Assembly (NCBI RefSeq): GCF_945277285.1
Contig: NZ_CALYPR010000001.1
Span: forward strand, 310,001 to 374,000
Length of the DNA: 64,000 nt
Origin: an uncultured Bartonella sp.
GTDB lineage: Bacteria > Pseudomonadota > Alphaproteobacteria > Rhizobiales > Rhizobiaceae
Reading direction: 5' to 3'
Below the pieces are notes generated by a model, which ran no database searches, was not told the DNA's origin, and was given only the letters and a program-made list of their open reading frames with translations. Made by a program: the position numbers and the translations under genes. Below, piece by piece: positions 9,794 through 18,541 of the stretch. Position 1 is the first letter of the stretch. Each line of letters begins with the position of its first letter.

Positions 9794-9828
9794 GGCTATG
9801 TCAGCATAGCCGTTAAGCCTTTAAGGCT
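9794..9828 (+). promoter_or_regulatory. Two adjacent inverted repeats in the lysC leader
   Basis: GGCTATG-TCAG-CATAGCC (9794-9811) is a perfect 7 bp hairpin. It is followed at once by the near-palindrome AGCCTTTAAGGCT (9816-9828). Both lie 44-78 bases before the lysC start. They may be a regulator site or a leader RNA structure; a known lysine riboswitch sequence is not recognisable. Confidence 0.35.
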
Positions 9829-9871
9829 CGGCTTTGGAACAATTTTAAAATTAGAGGCAAGAGTTGTTTAA

Positions 9872-11125
9872 ATGGCGCGCATAGTCATGAAATTCGGTGG
9901 AACTTCAGTCGCCAATATCGAACGCATCAGAAATGTTGCGCGCCATGTCAAACGCGAAGTCGATGCCGGAAACGAAGTCGCTGTTGTCGTTTCAGCCATG
10001 GCTGGTAAAACCAACGAGCTGGTTGGTTGGACAAGGGAGGCTTCGCCAATGCATGATGCACGCGAGTATGATGTGGTGGTTGCCTCGGGCGAACAGGTAA
10101 CGGCAGGGCTTCTTGCCATCACGTTACAATCAATGGGAATCAATGCGCGGTCATGGCTTGGTTGGCAAATTCCGATCGAGACCGATAATGCCCATGGTGC
10201 CGCTCGTATCACCAATATTGACGGCTCGTTATTGATACAGCGTTTCAAAGAGGGGCAGGTAGCAGTTATTGCCGGTTTCCAAGGAATTGCCCGCGATAAC
10301 CGTATTACAACCCTTGGCCGCGGCGGTTCTGATACAAGTGCTGTTGCAATTGCAGCGGCTGTTAAAGCCGACCGGTGTGATATCTATACCGATGTTGATG
10401 GTGTTTATACCACCGATCCGCGGGTTGACCCCAAAGCGCGCCGTCTGCCGAAAGTTGCATTTGAAGAAATGCTGGAGATGGCCTCTCTTGGTGCAAAAGT
10501 TTTGCAAGTGCGTTCCGTCGAACTTGCAATGGTTCATAAAGTACGCACTTTTGTGCGTTCAAGTTTCGAGGATCCCGATGCTCCGGGCATGGGTGACCCT
10601 ATCAATCCACCCGGAACACTCATTTGCGACGAGGATGAAATCGTGGAACAACAAGTTGTCACAGGCATTGCTTTTGCCAAGGAAGAAGCCCAAATTTCTC
10701 TGCGCCGTTTGGCCGATCGGCCCGGAATTTCCGCTGCTATATTCGGGCCACTGGCTGAACAGAATGTCAATGTCGACATGATTGTGCAAAATATTTCGGA
10801 AGATGGTTCCAAAACCGACATGACATTCACTGTTCCTGCAACCGATATTGACAAAGCCGTTGCTACACTTGAAAAGAATAAAAAAGAAATCGGCTTTGAT
10901 GTAATTCAATCTGAAACCGATCTGGCCAAAGTTTCAATCATCGGCATCGGTATGCGTAGTCATGCCGGCGTTGCAGCAACCGCCTTCAAAGCTCTTGCCG
11001 AAAAGGGCATCAATATCCGTGCAATCACGACTTCTGAAATCAAGATTTCAATTTTGATCGACAATGCCTATACCGAATTAGCTGTGAGAACGCTACATTC
11101 AGTGTATGGTTTGGATAAAGGTTGA
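9872..11125 (+). CDS. lysC: Aspartate kinase
   Basis: A 417-residue aspartokinase, the first enzyme of the lysine, threonine, methionine and diaminopimelate pathway. The catalytic domain opens MARIVMKFGGTSVANIERI (KFGGTS binds ATP) and contains GRGGSDTSAVA and CDIYTDVDGVYTTDPR. Two ACT regulatory domains follow from about residue 265, with RPGISAAIFGPLAE and INIRAITTSEIKISIL, where feedback inhibitors bind. The length is typical of the alpha/beta monofunctional type, which may also have an internal start for a beta subunit. The leader carries two inverted repeats. Confidence 0.95.
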   Translation: MARIVMKFGGTSVANIERIRNVARHVKREVDAGNEVAVVVSAMAGKTNELVGWTREASPMHDAREYDVVVASGEQVTAGLLAITLQSMGINARSWLGWQIPIETDNAHGAARITNIDGSLLIQRFKEGQVAVIAGFQGIARDNRITTLGRGGSDTSAVAIAAAVKADRCDIYTDVDGVYTTDPRVDPKARRLPKVAFEEMLEMASLGAKVLQVRSVELAMVHKVRTFVRSSFEDPDAPGMGDPINPPGTLICDEDEIVEQQVVTGIAFAKEEAQISLRRLADRPGISAAIFGPLAEQNVNVDMIVQNISEDGSKTDMTFTVPATDIDKAVATLEKNKKEIGFDVIQSETDLAKVSIIGIGMRSHAGVAATAFKALAEKGINIRAITTSEIKISILIDNAYTELAVRTLHSVYGLDKG

Positions 11126-11229
11126 TATCACTTCTTTTGGTTTTATTTCGAACAAAATGGAAAAATCGGATTGGCCTTCTCAAGCGTGAACGTTATATTC
11201 AACTGTCATAATGGGAGATATGATAAGCT

Positions 11230-13497
11230 ATGCGGGAGACCCATGTAGGCCCCAAAGTTATCTTGAAACGTCTGCGCGAATTTATGGCAACAGCCATGGA
11301 TTCGCAAGAACGGCTAGACCTTATTGTTCGTGAAATCGCCCGCAATATGGACGCCGAGGTCTGTTCCTTTTATGTTTTACGTTCCGACAATATGTTGGAA
11401 CTTTACGCAACAGAAGGTCTCAATCCGGAAGCCGTCCACCTTTCTGAATTGCGTTTGGGGCAAGGCCTTGTTGGCACTATTGCAGCCACTGCCCGACCAC
11501 TCAATTTGACCGACGCCAGAAAACATCCCGCCTTTACCTATCTTCCAGAAACGGGAGAAGAAATCTATTCCTCGTTTCTCGGTGTGCCAATCTTGCGTGC
11601 CGGTCGCACGTTAGGGGTTCTGGTTGTCCAAAACCGCAACAAGCGCGGTTATAGTGATGAAGAAGTAGAAGCCCTTGAAACTGTAGCCATGGTTCTTGCG
11701 GAAATGATAGCTGCCGGCGATTTGCCGCGGCTGACGCGATCTAATGTCGATGTCGATATGCGCCGTCCTTTCACGCTCGTTGGCCAATCGTTGAACGAAG
11801 GTATAGGACTTGGTCATATTGTCCTTCACGAACCGCGCATTGTGGTTACCAACCTGTTCAATGAAAATAGCCGTGCCGAAACAGAAAAGCTTTCCCGGGC
11901 TGTCGATTCTTTACGCCTTTCGATTGATGATATGCTAACGCGCACAGATGTGGCCAGTGAAGGCGAGCACCGCGAAATTCTCGAAACATACAGGATGTTT
12001 GCCAATGACCGCGGCTGGATACGACGCCTCGAAGAAGCTATCAATAATGGTTTGACAGCTGAGGCAGCGGTAGAAAAAGTGCAAAGCGATACGCGTGCGC
12101 GAATGGTTCACTTGACAGACACCTATTTGCGTGAACGCCTTTCCGATTTTGATGACCTTGCAAATCGCCTTCTTTATCAGCTTATGGGACGCACACGCGA
12201 AACAATCAATGCCGATTTACCGGCGGATTCAATTATTGTTGCCCGTTCTATGGGGGCAGCCGAATTATTGGATTACCCACGTGAGCGCATCCGTGGTCTA
12301 GTGCTGGAAGATGGCGCACCGACAAGCCACGTTGCCATTGTTGCTCGGGCCATGTCGATACCAGTTGTCGGACAGGTTAAGGGTGTTGTTTCGTTGTCAG
12401 AAAATGGCGATGCGCTTATCATTGATGGCGATGACGGTAAAGTTTATTTACGTCCTGTTCAGGATGTCGAAAGTGCTTTTATTGAGAAAGCCCGTTTTCG
12501 CGCCCGCAAACAAAAACTCTATCGCGATTTGCGTGATGTTCCGGCCAATACCAAAGATGGTTGTCACATCACCCTCCTCATCAACGCTGGACTGCTTGTC
12601 GATTTACCACAACTTGATGAATCTGGCGCTGAAGGGATCGGACTTTTCCGGACCGAATTACAGTTCATGATCGCGTCAACTTTTCCCCGCGCCCATGAAC
12701 AGGAAAAGCTTTATCGCAGCGTATACAAAGCAATCGGCGATAAGCCGGTTACTTTTCGTACCCTTGATATTGGCGGAGACAAGGTCTTGCCTTATTTTCG
12801 TAGCAAAGGCAAAGAAGAAAATCCGGCACTTGGCTGGCGCGCTATCCGTTTGACACTTGACAAGCCGGCACTCATGCGAACGCAATTGCGGGCACTGTTG
12901 AAGGCATCCGGAGGGCGGGAACTGCGCCTCATGCTACCAATGGTTACCGAAGTTGGCGAAATTTATCATACGCGCAAACTTATCGACCGTGAAGTTGCCT
13001 ATCTCAAACGGTTCGGGCATGCTATGCCGACGCGGATGAAACTCGGTGCAATGGTTGAAGTACCGGCACTATTGTTCCAGCTCGACGAACTTATGCAAGT
13101 GGCCGATTTTGTTTCTGTCGGTTCGAATGATCTTTTCCAGTTTATGATGGCAATTGACCGCGGCAATTCAGATATTGCCCACCGGTTTGACCAACTTTCA
13201 GCACCATTTTTGCGCGCCTTACGCAAAATTATCGAAACGGGACTGCGCCATGAAACACCCGTTACTCTATGCGGCGAAATGGCCGGCAAGCCACTATCTG
13301 CGCTTGCTCTTCTAGGACTTGGTTTCACACGCATTTCCATGACACCATCTGCAATCGGGCCCATCAAGGCAATGCTGCTCAATGTTGATGTCAAAGATCT
13401 TCAAAAAAAGCTACTTGAAGAGCTGAAAAACCCGAGGACCAAGTCGTTGCGTAACTGGTTGCTTCACTATGCAGAAGATCACGCAATTTCACTTTAA
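11230..13497 (+). CDS. ptsP: Phosphoenolpyruvate-protein phosphotransferase, nitrogen PTS enzyme I
   Basis: A 755-residue EI-Ntr. A GAF sensor domain occupies about residues 20-160 (in PtsP this binds glutamine and related signals). The enzyme I domains follow: the phospho-histidine swivelling domain with LEDGAPTSHVAIVARA, where H367 (codon 12328-12330) is the phosphorylation site, then the PEP-binding barrel with EGIGLFRTELQFM, VTFRTLDIGGDK and VGSNDLFQFMMAIDRGN. EI-Ntr phosphorylates NPr and then EIIA-Ntr, which control nitrogen, potassium and virulence functions. It follows lysC at 104 bases, as is standard in Rhizobiales; the usual next gene prfA is absent here. Confidence 0.95.
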   Translation: MRETHVGPKVILKRLREFMATAMDSQERLDLIVREIARNMDAEVCSFYVLRSDNMLELYATEGLNPEAVHLSELRLGQGLVGTIAATARPLNLTDARKHPAFTYLPETGEEIYSSFLGVPILRAGRTLGVLVVQNRNKRGYSDEEVEALETVAMVLAEMIAAGDLPRLTRSNVDVDMRRPFTLVGQSLNEGIGLGHIVLHEPRIVVTNLFNENSRAETEKLSRAVDSLRLSIDDMLTRTDVASEGEHREILETYRMFANDRGWIRRLEEAINNGLTAEAAVEKVQSDTRARMVHLTDTYLRERLSDFDDLANRLLYQLMGRTRETINADLPADSIIVARSMGAAELLDYPRERIRGLVLEDGAPTSHVAIVARAMSIPVVGQVKGVVSLSENGDALIIDGDDGKVYLRPVQDVESAFIEKARFRARKQKLYRDLRDVPANTKDGCHITLLINAGLLVDLPQLDESGAEGIGLFRTELQFMIASTFPRAHEQEKLYRSVYKAIGDKPVTFRTLDIGGDKVLPYFRSKGKEENPALGWRAIRLTLDKPALMRTQLRALLKASGGRELRLMLPMVTEVGEIYHTRKLIDREVAYLKRFGHAMPTRMKLGAMVEVPALLFQLDELMQVADFVSVGSNDLFQFMMAIDRGNSDIAHRFDQLSAPFLRALRKIIETGLRHETPVTLCGEMAGKPLSALALLGLGFTRISMTPSAIGPIKAMLLNVDVKDLQKKLLEELKNPRTKSLRNWLLHYAEDHAISL

Positions 13498-13607
13498 GGT
13501 GTGTTAAACTTTATCATTCTGGTTCGGTGTGATTGTCTGCCAAATAATACCAAGTTTTTCGACTTACAAAGGTAGTGCAAACACCTATTTATATTTTATT
13601 TTCATGG

Positions 13608-13650
13608 AACGAAAATATATCGAATGCCCCTGTTTAGGGCTATTTTCGTT
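13608..13650. terminator. Bidirectional terminator between ptsP and the permease
   Basis: AACGAAAATA at 13608-13617 pairs with TATTTTCGTT at 13641-13650, enclosing an inner GCCC/GGGC stem. It lies between convergent genes and can serve both transcripts; the permease stop codon overlaps its right arm. Confidence 0.65.
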
Positions 13651-15019
13651 ATAGACCTCTGCTTTTTTTGCCCATTGCCTTCATGCCGAAATAACACACA
13701 ATCATTACAAGAACCCAGATAACGCCAACGACCAAAGCTGCTCGCGTGTCTTCAAATATGCCTAAAAGGGCGATAATAAAAATCATGAACAGAATGGCAA
13801 CAATCGGCCCCACCGGCCATAACGGGATTTGATAGCGCAAATTTCTTTGTTCGGCTTTCGGCATTTTTAGCCGCATAAAAAACTGCGATAACAAGATCAT
13901 TAACCAGACAAATACCGTTGCAAAGGTAGCCATCGCCGCAATGAGGAAAAACAGTTTATCATGGAAGAAATAATTAAGCAGAACGCCGATCACCAGCACA
14001 ATAAACATTGCAAGAACTGATAAAACCGGAATACCGTTTTTTGACACATAATTGAGTTTTTTAGGGGCATGTCCATCTTCTGCAAGTCCATGCAACATAC
14101 GCCCGGCGCCGTAAAGGTCGCTGTTAATTGCTGAAATAGCAGCAGTGATGACCACAATATTGAGAATATTGGCAGCAGATTTGATGCCAAGACTTTCAAA
14201 AATAGTCACAAATGGGCTTCCTTCAAGGCCTATCTGGTTCCACGGGTAAAGTGACATCAAAATAGCAAGGGTGGCAACATAGAAAAACAATATTCGGAAA
14301 GGAATAGCGTTAATCGCCTTAGGAATATTGCGATCTGCATCTTTGACTTCAACAGCCATTAGGCCAATAATTTCAATGCCACCAAAGGCAAAAACCACAA
14401 CACTGAATGAAGCAATAAAGCCGCCCCACCCGTTTGGCATCCAGCCACCATTGCTCCACAGGTTATGAATGCCGGTCGCATGATGCGTAGCAGTGCCAAA
14501 TCCAAACAACATAATACCCACACCGGCAATGATCATTGCGATAATGGCAGCAATTTTTACAACTGAAAGCCAAAATTCCATTTCGCCATAAACTTTCACA
14601 GCGGTCAGGTTCAATCCGGTAATGACGAGCGTAATGCCGAGAGTCCACAGCCATGGTGAAACCTCGGGAAACCAGAAGCCCATATAGGTGGCAAAGGCTG
14701 TGATGTCTGCAAGGCAGACCAGCACCATTTCAAAAACATAAGTCCAACCAGTGAGAAAACCTGAAAAGGGATTGATATAATTGGACGCGTAACGCCCAAA
14801 TGAACCTGGTAGTGGATTATGCAGTACCATTTCACCCAGTGCACGCATAACCATAAAAGCCATAACGCCAGAAATACAATAAGCAAGCAAAACAATAGGT
14901 CCAGCAACTTTAATGGCACCGGCCGAACCATAAAAAAGTCCGGTACCGATTGCCGAACCAAGCGCAATGAAAAAAACATGCCGCTTGTTCAAGCCTTTTT
15001 TTAACGAGCTGTTCTGCAT
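13649..15019 (-). CDS. APC-family amino acid permease, ProY-like
   Basis: A 456-residue permease with about 12 transmembrane helices. The N-terminal signature [20 protein letters not shown] and the phrase [21 protein letters not shown] are typical of the AAT branch (ProY, CycA, AnsP, GabP). Overall wording, including [18 protein letters not shown] and [18 protein letters not shown], is closest to the proline-type ProY. Substrate choice within the branch is not certain. The ATG at 15019 is chosen because GGAGAG lies about 9 bases upstream on the minus strand; an in-frame GTG at 15034 is too close to that site. Confidence 0.85.
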   Translation of the reverse strand: MQNSSLKKGLNKRHVFFIALGSAIGTGLFYGSAGAIKVAGPIVLLAYCISGVMAFMVMRALGEMVLHNPLPGSFGRYASNYINPFSGFLTGWTYVFEMVLVCLADITAFATYMGFWFPEVSPWLWTLGITLVITGLNLTAVKVYGEMEFWLSVVKIAAIIAMIIAGVGIMLFGFGTATHHATGIHNLWSNGGWMPNGWGGFIASFSVVVFAFGGIEIIGLMAVEVKDADRNIPKAINAIPFRILFFYVATLAILMSLYPWNQIGLEGSPFVTIFESLGIKSAANILNIVVITAAISAINSDLYGAGRMLHGLAEDGHAPKKLNYVSKNGIPVLSVLAMFIVLVIGVLLNYFFHDKLFFLIAAMATFATVFVWLMILLSQFFMRLKMPKAEQRNLRYQIPLWPVGPIVAILFMIFIIALLGIFEDTRAALVVGVIWVLVMIVCYFGMKAMGKKSRGL

Positions 15020-15446
15020 TTTCCGTCTCTCCACCGCGTCAACATCAATGTGTTAAGCAAAAGGCATTCGATATTCAAGCAGAGAAAGGAAACCAACGAC
15101 CTTTTATAACAGGATAACCGAAATTTTACCTTTGAGCAAAAGGCGTAAATCTTCGCTTTCGCAAAACTTAATCGTGCTTACCTGCCCGCTAGACTTGATG
15201 CGTTCCGCTTTGTTTCCATCACTCCTTATCCCGTGATGATTGTCTCATCCTTTAATCAGGGATAAACGCACTTGAAGAGTTTTCACTTCCGATACAGCAT
15301 TTAAAAATGCCAACATAATAATAAAATAAATATAATATTTTCAATTATTTAATAGAATATTTTAAATCGCTCAAGGGTTTATCGTTGGTGTTCAGGATAG
15401 TGTCAGTTTTTGTCTTTAGATAGTGGACTACATTAGGAGTCTGCGA
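15020..15446. promoter_or_regulatory. Divergent intergenic region upstream of the lipid A operon
   Basis: 427 bases between the permease (minus) and the phosphatase-eptA operon (plus). The right half (about 15300-15370) is very AT-rich. AGGAG at 15435-15439 is the phosphatase ribosome binding site. No clear PmrA-type direct repeat was found by eye, and no RNA gene. Confidence 0.4.
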
Positions 15447-16229
15447 ATGCGCAAAACAAAAAAACTCACTATTGCAGTTATTGGCTGCGCGGCATTGTTT
15501 TGTAGTGGTTACTACATGAGTGGCAGCGGTTATCTCAATCGTTATGGTGAGCATCTCATGTTGCTGACAATAACCCCTCCTCCGGAGGGAAGTGCCGAAC
15601 AAAAGCGCGATGAAAAAGTTTTTTTGGAAACCCGTTCATATAAGGATAATGCACGCTGGAAACAGGCTATTATTGACTCGACCGCAACAAAAAAAGAATT
15701 AATTCAAGGCTTTAGCTGTGCAACAGGCTATCAGCTTTCAGCTGCGACTATGCCGAATTTTTTCAAACTTTTCGCGAAAACAAATAACGACGCAGAAAGA
15801 CTAATTCGAAAATCGAAAAAAACGTACAAAATTTCTCGCCCTTACATTGCCTATGGGGGCGTTTCTTGTACATCACCTGCCGGATATGACTACCCATCCG
15901 GCCATGCTATGGAAGGCTGGACTGCGGCACGATTATTGGTTGAATATTTTCCTGAACACAGGGCGGCTATTTTTGCTCATGCCCGCAGTTTTGCCGAAAG
16001 CCGTGTTATTTGTGGCGTGCACAGTGTAAGTGCCGTCGAAGTCGATGAAGATTATTCAGAAAGCCTCATAGATCGCTTGAAAAAACTTCCCACTTTCCAA
16101 AAAGATCTGGAATCTGCCAAGGATGAAATGGCGAAGCTTAAAAAATTGCCGCAAACAGATGGCCATTGCGAAAAATTTCCTGCCGAATATGTCAAGCCAT
16201 TTTCTATCAACACATCTTTGTCGTTGTAA
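15447..16229 (+). CDS. Class A non-specific acid phosphatase (PAP2 superfamily), exported
   Basis: A 260-residue protein with an N-terminal signal or anchor segment (about residues 6-24) and the three-part PAP2 signature: K124-x6-RP (R131, P132), PSGH at 150-153, and SR-x5-H with SR at 185-186 and H192. The final Asp of the usual H-x3-D is Ala196 here. In the family the histidine is the phosphorylated nucleophile and the Asp assists it, so activity may be altered. The family removes phosphate from small esters, and relatives act on lipid A or undecaprenyl pyrophosphate. It is first in a four-gene unit with eptA 8 bases downstream, so a periplasmic envelope substrate is likely (inference). The ATG at 15447 has AGGAG 7 bases upstream. 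Confidence 0.82.
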   Translation: MRKTKKLTIAVIGCAALFCSGYYMSGSGYLNRYGEHLMLLTITPPPEGSAEQKRDEKVFLETRSYKDNARWKQAIIDSTATKKELIQGFSCATGYQLSAATMPNFFKLFAKTNNDAERLIRKSKKTYKISRPYIAYGGVSCTSPAGYDYPSGHAMEGWTAARLLVEYFPEHRAAIFAHARSFAESRVICGVHSVSAVEVDEDYSESLIDRLKKLPTFQKDLESAKDEMAKLKKLPQTDGHCEKFPAEYVKPFSINTSLSL

Positions 16230-16237
16230 GGTGAATT

Positions 16238-17884
16238 ATGTTTCGCACATTTCTTAAATATCGTCCCACAATAGGCAGCATGACACTCGCCGTCATCGTC
16301 GCACTTTATCTACTCCTCATTTTTAATAAAACATTCTGGCAACATGTTTTTCAGGCTTTCAATTATGATTATGCACCGATCACAGCTATCGCCATTGGCG
16401 TTGCGTGCCTCTTTATCGCATTAACGGTTACATTTTCTGTCAAATATCTAATCAAACCGGTTTTTATCATTTTCATTCTGGCAGGAAGCGTAGCAAGCTG
16501 GTTTACCGATGAATTCGGTACTATTATCGACCGCGACATGATTGCCAATGCTGTCGAGACCACATCGGCTGAAGCTGCCAATCTCATCTCTCCGGCATTT
16601 TTGCTTCATATTTTTCTCACCGGCATTATTCCGGTTCTTCTTATCCTATGGGTTAAAATCAAGCATTTTCCGATTTTTAAAAAGGTTCTTTTCAACCTTT
16701 CTATTATTGTTCCCTGTTTGTTGATTGCGGTATTTTGTACGCTCATTACATCAAGGCAACTTATTTCAACATTGCGCGAACACAATGAAATTATCCGCAT
16801 TGTCAATCCTATTTTGCCTATCGGCAATGCCGTAAAATATGTTGTCAGGAGAGAACATGCCAAAACCCGCGTTTTCAAACAGGTGGGACTTGACGCCAAA
16901 GTTGTGCCATTCGAACCACAAAATCACCGCCCACGTGTGGCTATCGTCGTCGCCGGAGAAACAGCCCGTGCCGAGGATTTTTCCCTACAGGGATATGATA
17001 AGGAAACCAATCCTGAATTAAAAAAACGCAACGTTATCTATTTTGCCAATGCAACCTCTTGTGGCACTGCAACAGCACAATCATTGCCTTGCATGTTTTC
17101 ACCTTATCCACGGAAAGAGTTTACAATTGCACGTGCAGTATCAACCAACAGCCTTCCCGATATTTTGCAAAATGCAGGAATTACAGTTGAATGGTGGGAT
17201 AATAATACCGGCAGCAAGGGTGTTGCAGATCGTATCAAAACCGTATCGTTTTATGGCGGAAAAGATCCTGCATTTTGTATTGACGGAGAATGTCAGGACG
17301 GCATTATGTTGAAAAAACTGGATGAATGGCTTGACCATATTGACAGTGATAGCGTCTTATTCATCCATCAACTTGGGAGCCACGGGCCTGCTTATTTCGA
17401 GCGTTACCCGGAAGCTTTCCGGCGCTTCCGTCCGGACTGTCGCAAGACAGTTTTTAGCGAATGCACCCCCGAAGAAATACGCAATGCTTATGACAATACT
17501 ATTTTTTATACCGACTTTTTCCTAAGCACGATTATCGATTCATTGAATAAACGTTCCGACAAATTTGACAGCGCAATGTTCTATATGTCTGATCATGGGG
17601 AATCTTTAGGTGAAAACGGGCTCTATCTTCACGGCATGCCTTATTCGATAGCCCCGAAAGAACAAACTCACATCCCGTTTATTTTATGGATGTCAAAATC
17701 CTTTGCTGACACTATGAATGTTGATTTAGGCTGTATCGGTAAAGATTCTGATGTGATACCAATCTCACACGACAATCTTTTCCCTTCCGTACTGACAATG
17801 ATGAATGTAAAAACAACTTTAAAGGATGAACGGCTGGATATTTTTAAATCTTGTCAAAACCGCCATGTAGCAATGGACAGATAA
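16238..17884 (+). CDS. eptA: Lipid A phosphoethanolamine transferase EptA
   Basis: A 548-residue inner membrane enzyme with five N-terminal transmembrane helices (about residues 1-190) and a periplasmic sulphatase-fold domain. Catalytic features are VAGETARAEDFSLQGYD (metal-binding Glu), SCGTATAQSLPC with the nucleophile Thr279 between Cys275 and Cys285, and MSDHGESLGENGLYLHG for zinc binding. It moves phosphoethanolamine from phosphatidylethanolamine to lipid A phosphates, lowering negative charge and giving resistance to cationic peptides and polymyxins. The cysteine pair spacing matches EptA and MCR proteins. It sits between the phosphatase and a two-component system, as eptA-pmrAB does in enterobacteria. 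Confidence 0.92.
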   Translation: MFRTFLKYRPTIGSMTLAVIVALYLLLIFNKTFWQHVFQAFNYDYAPITAIAIGVACLFIALTVTFSVKYLIKPVFIIFILAGSVASWFTDEFGTIIDRDMIANAVETTSAEAANLISPAFLLHIFLTGIIPVLLILWVKIKHFPIFKKVLFNLSIIVPCLLIAVFCTLITSRQLISTLREHNEIIRIVNPILPIGNAVKYVVRREHAKTRVFKQVGLDAKVVPFEPQNHRPRVAIVVAGETARAEDFSLQGYDKETNPELKKRNVIYFANATSCGTATAQSLPCMFSPYPRKEFTIARAVSTNSLPDILQNAGITVEWWDNNTGSKGVADRIKTVSFYGGKDPAFCIDGECQDGIMLKKLDEWLDHIDSDSVLFIHQLGSHGPAYFERYPEAFRRFRPDCRKTVFSECTPEEIRNAYDNTIFYTDFFLSTIIDSLNKRSDKFDSAMFYMSDHGESLGENGLYLHGMPYSIAPKEQTHIPFILWMSKSFADTMNVDLGCIGKDSDVIPISHDNLFPSVLTMMNVKTTLKDERLDIFKSCQNRHVAMDR

Positions 17885-17887
17885 TCG

Positions 17888-18541
17888 ATGCGAGTATTGC
17901 TTATCGAAGATGATAAATCACTTGGTCGCGCTGTACGCGACCATTTAATTAATCAGAATAACGCTGTCGACTGGGCCGAAACCCTTGAAGATGCTTACGC
18001 CGCCGTTGCAACCACGCGTTATGATTTTATTTTGCTTGATCTGCGCCTGCCTGATGGAAATGGTCTTGATTTTCTCAAAACGATCCGCTCTCAAAATGTG
18101 ATTTCACCAGTGGTTATATTAACCGCCCATGACCAGATCAGCGAACGGATTGAAGGACTAAACAGTGGTGCTGACGATTATATCGTCAAACCTTTTGACC
18201 TCTATGAATTAACAGCCAGAATTGGTGCTGTCGCCCGACGAACAAATGGCATGGCAAAGTCGGTCATAAAGATTGACGCTATGACGATTGACATGGACAA
18301 TAAACGACTTTTCATTGATGATGCAGAAGTTGAACTAAGTTCGCGTGAATGGGCAATCATCGAACATATGGCAACCCATCCCAATATGCTCACCACCAAA
18401 TCGCAGATTGAAGATACAATTTACGCTTTCGGTTCCGAGGTCGAAAGCAATACTGTTGAAGTCTATATTAGTCGGCTACGAAAAAAAATCGGCAAAGACC
18501 GCATTAAAACGCATCATGGTCGTGGATATAGCTTATGTTGA
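17888..18541 (+). CDS. OmpR-family response regulator (PmrA/QseB type)
   Basis: A 217-residue two-domain regulator. The receiver domain (1-115) keeps the acidic pocket E7-D8-D9, phospho-acceptor Asp51 in FILLDLRLPDGNG, Thr in ILTAHD and Lys in YIVKPFDLYEL. The C-terminal winged helix (about 125-217) has SSREWAIIEHM and EVYISRLRKKIG. Length and wording match the PmrA/QseB subgroup. It begins 3 bases after eptA and overlaps the kinase start by 7 bases, so it is co-expressed with both. Autoregulation of the operon is likely but no box was recognised. Confidence 0.9.
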   Translation: MRVLLIEDDKSLGRAVRDHLINQNNAVDWAETLEDAYAAVATTRYDFILLDLRLPDGNGLDFLKTIRSQNVISPVVILTAHDQISERIEGLNSGADDYIVKPFDLYELTARIGAVARRTNGMAKSVIKIDAMTIDMDNKRLFIDDAEVELSSREWAIIEHMATHPNMLTTKSQIEDTIYAFGSEVESNTVEVYISRLRKKIGKDRIKTHHGRGYSLC

